Assembly (NCBI GenBank): GCA_002286715.1
Contig: NSJX01000018.1
Span: 62,001-126,000 of the forward strand
DNA: 64,000 nt
Reading direction: 5' to 3'
Source: Dentipellis sp. KUC8613
Taxonomy: Eukaryota > Basidiomycota > Agaricomycetes > Russulales > Hericiaceae
Shown: positions 11,443 through 23,732 of the stretch, in pieces
Numbering within the stretch: the first letter of the stretch is position 1
Layout of the letters: every line of letters begins with the position of its first letter
Notes under the pieces: model-generated
Told to the model about the DNA's origin: nothing
Seen by the model: only the letters and a program-made list of their open reading frames with translations
The model's database searches: none
Made by a program: the position numbers and the translations under genes

Positions 11443-12207
11443 CTAAGTACCGAATGTGCACGCTAAGCACGAACTACAGATGGCTGGGTGAGGCCCGGCG
11501 ACAGCCGGAACGGACGCGGCGCCCAATGGGCTCAGCCGCTCTCCCAACACCAGCCGCGAGGCACTCTGCGGCCACAGCGCCGCGCACCCAACCCAAGACG
11601 AGCGGTAGGCCTGCTGAAGACCTGGGAGATTGCATAGATGTTGAGAGCCAATCTCCTCGAAAGACCGAACATAGGTCTCGTAGGCCAGGGAACGCCAGAG
11701 ACCCTGCAGTCGAACCGTCTCGGGGTTGACACCTTGAGCCAGGAAGTAGGAGGCACCACCAATCCAAAAGGATTAGCCAAAAGAGCTGCCCGAACCATGC
11801 TCCCGCATAACGGAGTTGTTGCAGTCCATAGCCGACTTGCGGGCGAGGTAACGGACTGAGCCTGAGGCATCGCACCATGAGAAAAGAGGGTCCGACGCTG
11901 CAGCGGGCACGACTGACGCCAGGTTATGCAAGGCAGACACGGGGGACAGCATGTCCGGTTGGTCAACCAATGTGACTGTCTGTGTCTGCCCTGCTGCAGC
12001 CATCCTCGCCGATGGGAGGGGGATGAGCACCCAAGCTGCACCGCGGCCATCCGAGTCGAAGGTCGTGTCACCCCGTGTTGCGTGGCGGGCGGGAGAGAAC
12101 GTGGAGAAAACGAGCCCTGCCAACCCGGCTCTTTTGGCCCTTTGGGTATTGGCAGGCCGAACTTGAGAGCGGTTGTCTACAACGATCGAGTACAATTGCG
12201 AAGCCAA
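11443..12207 (-). pseudogene. decayed tyrosine recombinase (mobile-element integrase) relic
   Basis: One frame stays open for about 255 codons except for a single TAA at 11773-11775. It shows the order of a YR recombinase core: RHATRGDTTFDSDGRGAAWV, then DMLSPVSALHNLASVVP, then IGGASYFLAQGVNPETVRLQ, then GLWRSLAYETYVRSFEEI. In this family the third block should be preceded by H-S-F-R, the catalytic HxxR. Here it reads stop-S-F-W, so the His codon is a stop and the Arg is Trp (TGG at 11764-11766). The first catalytic Arg block is also missing or altered, while the Tyr region (YETY) survives. There is no ATG, and a TGA lies directly upstream of the frame. It probably comes from a Crypton- or DIRS-like element or a related recombinase family common in basidiomycetes. 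No element ends were found. Confidence 0.65.
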
Positions 12208-12617
12208 TCATGCAGCTTCAGGCTGTAGTCAATAGCAAGCGACACGTTCGGTGGACCCGGAGGACCGCTGCAGTCACTTGAGCTAGCTGCTCAAGCTCCT
12301 TCATTCCTAGCAAGAACAAAGCATGGTGATCGCATTAGACTGGCCGAAGGCCCAGCACGTTAAACACGAAGAGTGTATACGTATGTATCATCGCACGTAG
12401 CTCATCGTAGACCCATACCTCCCAACGACCCAGAAAAGTACTCTAACACTACTTACCAGCAATTACACGGCCTGCACCCAGCGTGTAGGCGTTTAGTATA
12501 CACTGAGAGAGAAATTACACAAGCATGCCGCTATAGATCAAACAAAAGAATCGAATCAGCTCCGCTCAGTCAACCACACAAGCCGGGGAAGGGAAAGAAA
12601 TAAAGGAACAGAGGGAC
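12208..12617. other. gap, nothing recognised
   Basis: Upstream flank of the recombinase relic and 3' flank of the nucleoside transporter. Short stretches upstream of the relic are open in shifted frames and could be more of the decayed element. Confidence 0.4.
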
Positions 12618-14794
<2,177 letters not shown>

Positions 14795-14920
14795 CGTGAG
14801 TGTCGGGATGGCCTAGGGATGGAAGGGGCCCAAGCGCGAAGCGAACAAGTCGGCGAGGAGGGCCTGCAAAGCACGACGGAGCGAACAGCGCTGAAGGGAA
14901 GGGACAATCTTCATTGATGC

Positions 14921-14928
14921 ATATATAA
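14921..14928 (-). promoter_or_regulatory. possible TATA element of the nucleoside transporter
   Basis: ATATATAA-type sequence about 130 bases before the transporter ATG, on either strand. The position is plausible for a core promoter with a leader of about 100 bases. Confidence 0.3.
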
Positions 14929-16499
14929 ATCCCCGAATTTTGGTGGTGGAGTGCCACCCGGTGCACGACCATGCGGTTCATCAAAATATCGTACAGCGCC
15001 AGATAAGTCCTCTCGGTTCCTGAAGCAGATAATCACATCCTTCGTATACTCACCGTCACCCCGCACTCCATGCCTCTCCCGTCTCTGCCGCACGCTGACA
15101 CTCCGGATCTTAAGTGTGTCGAAACTTGCCATTAGCGAGCCTTGGGCACACAGAGAGCTGGCGAGACGCGGCGGAGGCAAAACACGTCGCGTGAATTGGT
15201 GTCGCGTGCTTACAGAATCGTTATCGGAGGCTCTTCAGGGCCGGCACCTTCCCCACCACCAAATCGGGGTCTGCTGACAGCGAATCTCGGCCAGAACAGA
15301 GCACCATGCAAGCCCCGGGTTTGATGCAGATTCTTTCTGCAGCTGGAACCATGCTTCTACGGAGGACGGCTGTCAGCGTGCGAGAATCGTCGTCGAGCGC
15401 CTGCCCGGACCAGTCAATTAAGGGCTCTTGACCTTCTAAATGGGCTGCATTCTTCCGCACGCCGGTCTTGCAAACGGTCAAAGCGTAAGTACCGGAGCCT
15501 CCTACAGCAAGGAATGCCGGCCTCGCTAAGCCAAAAGGTGATCAGCATCAGTGGCAGTGAAATGACCATTTGCATACCAATGATAAGCCAGCGTTTCAGA
15601 TATCGGGGCAGGGTGCGTTATTGGCAGATAAGTTCATGTCGTTCATGACCGCGCGTCGTCTGCTGGCCGAGGGCGCAATGAGCGTACTGGCACGCCGACG
15701 TCGGCGACGTTGCCAATTGGGGCGACGGCGACCTTGGCGTGCTGCTAAATCTGTGTACACGCAGTGTAAGCCATGTGGACATGCGCGTGCCTTACCATCC
15801 TCTAGTTTGAATGAAGTCAACAGCGGGCGTGCGGCTTGCCCGACAGGGACATCTCAGTTGACCATGATACCCAACCAGGTCGTGTGATCGCATGGCACCC
15901 CTATTGGAAGGGCTCGCTGGATGCAAGCTCTTCGAGGAGCATGCACGGATGTACGACAGTACGAACGCCTGGATAATGGCGTGCAGACTATAACAGAAAT
16001 AAATTGGCAAAGCGAAGTCCGAGAGGGGCCAGTGGAGACGTACCATACGCCTAAGTGTATGCGTACTTCCTCGATATCTCGCGTAGCAAACGCAGTTCCT
16101 GAAGAGTTGAAGGACGCTTGGCACTGGGACCCTGATCTCAAAGTGCCGCAGCTGATAAGTCTTCGTCGCATGGTACCTGCGCCTGCGCGAGGTACGCGAC
16201 GATAACCCCATTCAATGATCTACTGCACGCATCAATAGCCCCTGTCGGCGCCTCTTGCAGTATAAAAGGTGTCGAAACTGTCAAGAGAACTTTTCATATT
16301 ATCAAGGTCTCATAGCCTAGATATATGCGCATGAAGTGATATATTCTGGCAGACAGCGAGAGAGAACGCACCTGCTGACACCGTCTCAGATGTTCTTGGT
16401 GAAAGAGAGTTAATGGTACATGGAATACATTGGCGCGTATACGTGCCGCTGGGACGTCTACTATATGCCAGGCGGTGGCTACATGCCTGGGTATCACAT
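14929..16499. other. gene-poor stretch with decayed coding traces
   Basis: No intact gene. On the minus strand there are isolated membrane-helix-like stretches: one near 15500-15600 (IIGMQMVISLPLMLITFW) and one near 15950-16020 (ALPIYFCYSLHAIIQAFVLS). Another coding-like run lies near 15250-15500. They are in different frames with stops between, so if they belonged to a gene it is broken. A lone TATAAAAGG at 16261-16269 has no evident gene next to it. Confidence 0.3.
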
Positions 16500-16871
16500 T
16501 TACCTTCCAGTCGACTGCCGAGAGCCTGCATTAGCATTGGCCTGAGTATTCAGCGCCACGCTCTCTCGCCGAAGCTCTTGAACCACAGCCTAGCACAAGA
16601 TAATCAGCATTTACCCTTGTAACTGTAGAAAGAAGAGCAGTTTGAAAATAGGATACGAACCGCAAGAGCTTCCGGGTTGACACCGCTCTCAATCATGCCC
16701 ACACATGTGGCGAGAGTCTCTTTGTCCAGCTGTGTATTCAACAGCTGGGATATCTCATACAGGACTACGCGGGTCAGACCTATTCAGTAGCATTCGTGGG
16801 GAACAAATGGACTTACTATCCAAGGTTTGCTGAGCGGATGAAATACGATCCGATTCTCGCCTCGAAGACAT
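16500..16871 (-). CDS. MZT1: MOZART1, mitotic-spindle organising protein 1
   Basis: Very small gene of about 88 residues, assembled by hand from three exons. Exon 1 begins [18 protein letters not shown]. Exon 2 carries [20 protein letters not shown] and [14 protein letters not shown]. Exon 3 is [16 protein letters not shown] plus a Ser/Asn-rich tail, with the stop at 16500-16502. The blocks EISxLLNTxLDxETL and ExGxNPEALAxVxxELR are diagnostic for MZT1. The protein binds N-termini of gamma-tubulin complex proteins and targets the complex to spindle poles (family knowledge). Both introns have GT...AG ends; the first starts GTAAGT. A gamma-tubulin complex component is encoded in the same window at 36516-39937. 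Identity is strong because every join restores the conserved sequence. Confidence 0.88.
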
Positions 16872-17504
16872 GTCTTTTTATCTATAAAAATTGGCCAAAA
16901 TGCTCAGTATTTTCCGCAAGTTCGTGGGGGTTGGAAAGAAAGAAAGACAAACCGATACGGGCGAGAGCGGGAGTAGTTCAAGGGACCCGGTGGCGTCTGG
17001 AATTTGGGAATGACTCGAGTCTTGACGGTAATGGCGTGACCAGTGATCAGATTCAGGACGCGTCGCGGAACCGAGCGCGTTTTCGCGACAGTCACGTGTG
17101 GGTATTGTACTCTCGCAATAGTTGGAGCTTGTACTCTTCTGAGGTCTATGTACTAATAAATTTGATGTGCTTTCAGTTTAAGGCGGTGTGGAGGCTAAGG
17201 GGAGAAGGAATGCAGAAAGCATCGTTGCTCCTGCATGCCGCGATACTTATCAGACCTTAGTGCATGCCTACTGCACGCGGCTCGGAATTCTGCTTCAATT
17301 TGGAAAGTCGAAACACCACGCCCTTCTAAAAGCAAACCTCAACCGGTACCAATTCTGTAACCCATCCATTCTCCGATCCTAATACAGCAGCGATATAATC
17401 GAACAAACTAACACGACACGAAAACACAGCATTATCAGCGATATGAATCCAAATACACATAACAGTCAGTCCGCCGACACTACGCAGTGATCATGACTCT
17501 GCAG
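16872..17504. other. gap between MZT1 and the WD40 gene
   Basis: Holds the MZT1 upstream region and the 3' flank of the DCAF7-like gene. A plus-strand open frame from 16796 lies mostly here but has no recognisable features. Confidence 0.45.
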
Positions 17505-18933
17505 CTACACCTTGAGCGCCTTGATCGACTTGCCCATCACGACGGCAAGCCACTCGCCCGCGGGCGTTGAATGGCCCGTGTTCATCGTCATCGGCGCGAT
17601 CTGTGGCGACCACGCGAGGTTGGTGATCTCGCTCTGCGCGGAGTACGCCATGATGGGGTCGCTGATAGTGCGCTTTTTGCCGTCGGCGGGGCGCGGCGAG
17701 CTGAGGCGCGAGGTTGCATTGCGCGGTGACGAGGCTGGTGGTTGAGAGTGTGGCGCGAGGTCCCAGATAAGGAGCTGGCAGTCGTCACCTGTATGGGCAC
17801 CGTGAGGACCTTAGTGTGGGAGATGTAGATATATATACTGACCTGCAGTTGCTAGCAGCGGGTTCTCAGTGGAGCTCCAGCTAGCGACATTGACTGGCGC
17901 CCGATGCGCTTTGAGCTCCATTACAGGCGCCCCAGGACTCCGCATGTCCAGAATCTGGACTTCGGAGCCATCCATGTGGAAAGTCGACATATAATTAGCG
18001 TCGGACGGGTTGAATGCGATGCGAAGGAGTGGTGAAGTTGGCGGGCGGGATGCGGCAGTGGGCGTTGTAGGCGGATTTTTGGGTGCAGGCGTTTCGTAGA
18101 GAATAGTGGAGTGCTCGAGACTACGGAGGTCGAAGGCGCGCAGCGAGCCGTCCGCACCGACAGACACGAATATGTCGGTAGATCCAGGGAGCCATGCGAC
18201 GTCGTACACCTCGCGATCATGCGCAATCAGCTGCGTGATGGCGGTCGCAGTGTCTATGTTCCAAACAGTGCAGGTCGTATCTATTGAGGAGGTCACGATC
18301 AGGCTCGGAGCCTTCTCGTTCCACGAAAAGTTCGTCAACGGTGCACCGCCTGACTGGCCGGATACTTTGGATTGCTGGTATGGGGCATGAGATTGGCAGA
18401 TGCGAGAGAGGAATAAGGGCGTACGCCAGACAGTGCGGACTTCAGATTCAGTCTATGCCCTCCCGCAGAAGGTTGCCGCCCAACGAACGACGAGATCGAA
18501 GGTGACGCATCACTCGAGTACTCCCATATCCTCAGCGCATCTCCAGTTGTCGCCAACAATTCCGATGTAGCTGCTTTCTGTGTCCACGCAAAGCTATTAG
18601 CAGTACCAGGCTGCCATTGCAGGGCTGTTGCCGGATATCCATGATGCGCCTCGACGTGCGTCACGAAATCTGGATAGTCGCCGTAGTCATCTTCTACAAG
18701 GATACGCTCATCCTGCAGACCGACGACCGCTATTCGGTTGCGAAAGTCCTCGGTGAACGACGCGATGCCCAAGCGGAACGCAGATCGCGGCCGCAGCTGG
18801 CCCGGCGCGGGCGACTTGCACCAGTCGATGCCGTATACGGGCCCTGTCCGACGCGTGAGCGTGCCGCGGGCACAGAACAGGAGAAAAGGAACGCACAGGG
18901 GGCTTCGTATTGAAGCACGGTGGTCTGTGTCAT
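17505..18933 (-). CDS. DCAF7: WD40 protein of the DCAF7/WDR68 (HAN11) family
   Basis: Conserved WD40 scaffold that binds DYRK-type kinases and serves as a CUL4-DDB1 adaptor in animals (family knowledge). Signature blocks are VLQYEAPWPVYGIDWC at the start, LLATTGDALRIWEY, VTSSIDTTCTVWNI, QLIAHDREVYDVAWLPG, SVGADGSLRAFDLRSLEHST and VQILDMRSP. The C-terminus is AVVMGKSIKALKV, with the stop at 17505-17507. A short intron right after YEAP joins to WPVYGIDW and restores the family sequence. Two or more introns occur further on. The assembled length is about 410 residues. The first exon may extend further: an upstream in-frame ATG at 19152, with a spliceable GTGCGT...CTCAG intron, would add about 55 basic, Gly/Pro-rich residues. 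Confidence 0.88.
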
Positions 18934-19152
18934 GGCGGGACTGAGGGGTAGTGGGTATACTGGACGCGTCCCAGTCAGGAAGCCGGTCACGCACCTCGGT
19001 CTCGGACCCTTTTCGGGGCCTGCGCCGCCCTGCGCCGGCCGTGCCTCTGGTGGCCCTGCCCCGCCCATAGAGAACCGCTTGCGCGCCAGCCGCTGCAGGG
19101 ACCCAAACGCGCCTCCGCCACCAGCCTTGTCTTTGCGCGCTGCGGGCCCCAT

Positions 19153-20321
19153 CGATGTAGTGCGCACTGTCTGGGATGTGTACGGCTCTCGTTCGGAACG
19201 ATCACTCCTGTCTTCACTGTGCGCGCGTAATGCGATGCGTGCTGAGTGCACGCTTACCGTGCTTCAGCTTCATCACCCACCGGCCCTGCAGAACGAGCAC
19301 CTCGGCGGTATGTGTGCGCCCCGCATGCGGCGTTCGATCGTCGAGCTTCTTTCTAACCCTTGCTTGTTCATAACGGTGAGCCGCCTTTTCCGTAATTCGG
19401 CTTGAAGGAGAACGACAAGTATAGGTGCCACGCGCGCGATCGCTCCATACAAAGCTCCGGCACAATTCTACGGATTATGGACCGCTCTCGTCAGAGAACT
19501 CCTGCCGTTCTCCGTGGCGTGCAGCTTCGCAGGTCTCGCCGTGGACCGCTTCGCACAGCGTGCATCGATGGTTGTGGCACGAAAAGCGACCGCTATCGCG
19601 TCTCGCGAATCCCGAATCCCGCGCAGCGCCATTGGCATATCGAGTCCACTGCGGACAGGCTCTGAGAACGCACGAAGCCTGGACAGAACAGGGCCTCGGC
19701 GGGGCCCTTCGCACGCAGACGCGCCCGCCCTCCACCCTGCTCTTCTGCGGTTCTCTTCTCTGCAGATAGCCTCAAACTTCCCGCGCACGAATCGCAGCGT
19801 ACGAACCCATCGATGCACGCCGACGTCACCCCGAAGCACAAAAGCCGCCGCCGGTTCGCATCGGGCCCGTCGCCTGCGCCTTCGATGACGATAGCCCATC
19901 CGCGGCTGAAGCTTAAGGGCACCACCTCCATTCCCCGCACTGGTGCAGCGCGCGGGCGCGGTCGAGCACGATCCCTTGCTTCGTTCACAGCGGCCATCGA
20001 TGTGTGTCCGCCAATGCCCATAGCAGATCTTCTGCGAAGGCACAGCAGGGCCTGGGACGCCTCCGAAGCACCGTCTGCGCGTCATCTGACGCCCCCGCCC
20101 GCCGCTGTGCCTCGCGCATGAGAGAACCGCGTCCCATACACGGGCGCAGGGTGCGCTTAGGTGCTTCCTATCCCCGCTGAGGCGCACCTTGCGCTGCAAT
20201 TGGGGATGCGTCGACGCTGCAGCGTCGCAGGCCGCGGATAACAGGCGATCGCGTGATGGGGGGTGCTGTCATGAAGACACCGGGGCTCGCTCTCATCTTG
20301 GGATTTGCGTTCGCAGCGTAA
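19153..20321. other. GC-rich gap with open but unconvincing frames
   Basis: Long frames are open on both strands at once between about 19460 and 20200, the usual effect of high GC. Their translations are rich in Arg, Ala and Ser with no conserved motif. I see no gene. Confidence 0.45.
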
Positions 20322-20354
20322 TGGATGACTTGCCACAGCATAAAAAATATGATA
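20322..20354 (+). repeat. left terminal inverted repeat
   Basis: Begins TGGATGACTTGCCACAGC and ends ATATGATA. It matches the reverse complement of 20715-20747 at 32 of 33 positions. Confidence 0.85.
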
Positions 20355-20458
20355 ATCTATGTTATCGCGATACGCGAGTTCATTTTCGATTTTGAAATGA
20401 AAGTTATACTCCGGATTTATGGTGCTGAATAAACCACAACAACAATGGCATTAGAATA

Positions 20459-20628
20459 TTACAGGCTCGAAAATGATATGAAGTCATACTCGGGGTTGAC
20501 AATCATACCAGCTTGGGGTTGTTGGGAAGCTTTGGGAGACACTTGCACACGGTAGGCAGCGTTCGCGCGAGCCTGGCGAGGTTTCATTCGGTAGACGCCG
20601 GCATCACCGACGGCATCGGGCTTAGCAT
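20459..20628 (-). pseudogene. orphan 3' coding exon inside the TIR element
   Basis: A branch-site-like CTAAC and a CTTATAG acceptor are followed by an open frame of about 55 codons ending in TAA at 20459-20461. It contains GVYRMKPRQARANAAYRVQV and GMIVNPEYDFISFSSL. It looks like the last exon of a protein gene, yet no matching upstream exon is seen within the element. It could be a captured gene fragment or the remains of the element's own gene. I do not recognise the family. Confidence 0.35.
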
Positions 20629-20714
20629 CTATAAGGGGGGTTAGAATATGGTTGAATTTGCAATACTTTTTCTTAAATTAAGGGCAGCTCGGCTAAAGTG
20701 CCAAAATCATATCA

Positions 20715-20747
20715 TATCATATTTTTTATTCTGTGGCAAGTCATCCA
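20715..20747 (-). repeat. right terminal inverted repeat
   Basis: Inverted partner of 20322-20354, ending on the plus strand in TGGCAAGTCATCCA. Confidence 0.85.
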
Positions 20748-21525
20748 ATGTCAGGCAGTGGACCCGTGATTCAGGCGGATGCATTTGATTAGGGATTGGC
20801 AGGACGCACTACCGTTTGGAGTGTGCGTCGATGCTAATTCTGCACGCCGCACGCGCGGAACCTGTGCGACTGCAGCAGATGATCACGGCGAGCAAGCCAT
20901 TGTCCTATTTTCTCTCTATAGGAGGCGCAATCATGTGTGCGGGGACCATGTCCGGTGAGACATCGGGGCGGGGACGTTATAGCGATACGTATCCACCGCA
21001 CTGATTCAGATGACGACCCACTCCGAACCCCATTTGCGACGTTCGCACTGCAGACACAACGTGGTTAGATCTCCTCTGCAATCCAGGATCGCCCTTGTCT
21101 CGGGATCTGAAACGCACGGAACGGGCTAAGTCCTAGATGCAAGCCTGAATCCAATCTTTGAGGGTTGTCCGGAGAACCCCACGCTCCACGAGCGCTTTCA
21201 TTTGCAGATGAACTCACGTCATTCCATACAGCGGCTGCGAATGCTCATCTCAGTTGACCGCCAAGCCATCGTGCGCGAAATGAGGATGAGGAAAGCACAT
21301 TAGATTATATGCATCGGTCTCTAGGAATACAAGGGTGCGAAACAGTCGTGACAAGGGTCATGCAACAAAAAACGTAGCGAGGACGTGATGGTAAGGGGTA
21401 GTAGGGTGTGCCATTAATGATGCCAGCAGCCAAAAAAAAGAAACGCAACAACATGCTCGGGTGAAGTACAACATCGCATCTCACACAGCGCCCTCCTTCC
21501 ATCGCGATTGCGCGCGCAGGCACGC
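20748..21525. other. gap, nothing recognised
   Basis: 3' flank of the sugar transporter that ends at 21526. No ORF with family features and no repeat noticed. Confidence 0.5.
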
Positions 21526-23669
21526 TCATGCAGCGCCGACGCCGCCAGGCGCGTAGTGCTTCTCGCCGACCGCGCCCTCGTGCTGGTACAGCGGCGGCAG
21601 GGGGTCGATCTTCATGCGGAAGATGTACTTCTTAATGTTGAGCGGCAGCGCCTTGAGCTGGTACGCGGCATGTACGTGTGTCGGCACGGAGAACACCTGG
21701 TCGAGTTCTTCGAGGGAGAGCGACTTGGTCTCGGGGACGAACAGCAGGATGAGGACGAAGCCTATCAAGTTCCAGCCGGCGTACCAGCCGAACGCGCCTT
21801 GGGGCTTGAACGCACCCAGCAGACGCGGGAACGTGATTGCGACGACGAAGTTGCTGTGAGGTAACGGCGTCAGACGGGTGATGGCGGGCACAGATAAACT
21901 GATGGAAACTCACAAGAACCAGAGCCATGCGGTGGCGAGCGACATGCCGATGTCACGTACGTACAGGGGGAAGGCCTCGGCGGAGTAGGTGAACGGTACA
22001 GGGCCTTCGCCGGGCGAATAGGCAATACCAAAGAGGTAGATGCCTAGCGCGACGACGGCAAGACGTGCTTGACTATCTGCGGGGATCCAGCTGAAAAAAG
22101 TATCAATATCGAACATCGTTGAAATGTGACTGAGAACTTACAAGGCGAAACCGGTCATAAGCAAGAAGATAGCCATGAGAGGGAAAGTCGTGAGAAGCAA
22201 GTTGCGGCGACCAAAGGTATCGATAGTCCAAACAGCAGGGAACGCGAAAGCCCAGTTGACAGCACCGAAACCCCACGAGGCAAGCAATGCCTGGATTTCG
22301 GTGAAGTTGGCCTGAGTGAAGATAGTGGACGAGTAGTACGCAATGACGTTGACTCCGCAGAACTGCTGCATGAACATGACGATGAGGGATGCGAGGGTGG
22401 CACGGCGGTTACGGGGGACGGTGAACAGCTCCAGGAAGCGGTTGCGGTTCTGCGTGAGCTCGGCCTCAGCCTCGAGAAGGATGTGAATGTCTGAATAAAC
22501 CATTAGAATACGGAAGGGAAAAGAGCAAAGAGCGCAACATACAGTACAAATCACGAGCTGCCTGAAGGGGGCTTCGGCGCAGGCGGGCGAGAGACTCGTA
22601 CGCCTTGTCGTAGCGACCCTTGCTCATCAACCAACGAGGCGACTCGGGGCAGAAGTACACTTGAGCCATGAGCGCGAACGCGGGGAGACCGGCGGAGCCA
22701 AGCATGAGACGCCAGTTGAGGCCAGTGATATGGGGCTTGTTGGGGACCTTGTAGAGAACGAGATCTGCAACATAACCCAACATGATACCGAAAGCCGTCC
22801 ACATCTGCCACATCATGACGAGAGCGCCGCGGATGGGTGCAGGGGCGCACTCGGCAGCGTAGACGGGGACAGTAGCGGACTTGGGACCAATACCGAGGCC
22901 GAGAACGAATCGTGCGATGAACAGGTGAGGCCATGAGTTGGTGACACCTTGCCAAACACAAGTGAGGGCGGAAAGGGTAGCGCTGATGAAGATCGCGCCG
23001 CGACGACCGAACCATTGGTTGAGAGGGTCAGTGAGCCAGCAGCCAATGAAGGCGCAGCATAGCTACGGCGAACACGAGATATTAGAAGATTGGAGAGACG
23101 AGCATGGTGTATAAACTCACGTAGGGTGCACTGTTGACAAGACCAAGAAGCCATTGGTTGCGACCAACTGTCTGGTCGAGACCGAACTGGGGAGCGAAGA
23201 AGAGGTTGGCACCGTTGATGACTGACTCGTCCATCTAGAAAGGTAGTCAGTATACTGTTCGAAGAAGAGAAGAAAGAGTACGCACTCCCTGGACGCAGGC
23301 GGCGACGGAGCAAAGGATGACAAGGTAGTAGAGCATAGCAGGCTGGTCCCACCTGTTGGTGAGCTCGCGCCTGAGGATGGCCTTGTCATCCTCGGTGAGG
23401 AGAGCGACGTTCTCAAAGTTGGTGGGGTCCTGGGCGACGAGGGCACCCTTCTTGAACTCTTCGACGAGATGTCCTAGGTCGTGAGTGGTGGCGAACTCTT
23501 CGGCATCGGCGATGAGCTGCTCTTGAGAGATACCAGCGAGGGGGTTTGCGAGCTTGACATTAAGGTTGGTGATGTCGTCGATCTGCTGAACCTCCTGGCG
23601 GGCGTCGAAGGACTCTGCCTTCTTCTCGATGGACGAGGTTTCCTTTTCCTTGACAGAGGGCGCCGACAT
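21526..23669 (-). CDS. MFS sugar/polyol transporter
   Basis: Twelve-helix transporter of the sugar porter family. The N-terminal tail of about 120 residues is acidic and ends [20 protein letters not shown]. Motifs in order: [101 protein letters not shown] and [16 protein letters not shown]. The last is the sugar-porter end motif. About six short introns are removed; the stop is at 21526. The PLAGIS...[20 protein letters not shown] type of N-terminus occurs in a fungal branch often labelled inositol- or lactose-permease-like, so the substrate is uncertain. A TATA-like box lies about 60 bases upstream. Confidence 0.9.
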
Positions 23670-23726
23670 TGTGGAGAAGGGACGAAGGAGAACGAGCGCT
23701 CAAAAAAGCGGGGAGCGGGGGGCCCC

Positions 23727-23732
23727 CTTATA
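23727..23732 (-). promoter_or_regulatory. TATA-like box of the MFS transporter
   Basis: Minus-strand CATATAAGGG about 60 bases before the ATG at 23669, a good position for a core promoter with a short leader. Confidence 0.4.

Larger units (their letters stand above)
20322..20747. mobile_element. TIR element (MITE-like), 426 bp
   Basis: Bounded by 33-base terminal inverted repeats (20322-20354 and 20715-20747) that begin TGGATGACTTGCCACAG and differ at one position. Between them is AT-rich DNA plus a stretch with coding character on the minus strand. No transposase is present, so it would need help to move. I could not find a convincing target-site duplication; the flanks read GCGTAA on the left and ATGTCA on the right. 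Confidence 0.6.

Noticed and set aside
16261..16269. Perfect TATAAAAGG on the plus strand
   Set aside because: No gene follows it on that strand; chance or relic.
19468..20199. 243-codon minus-strand frame
   Set aside because: High-GC DNA keeps several frames open on both strands; composition is Arg/Ala/Ser noise without conserved blocks.
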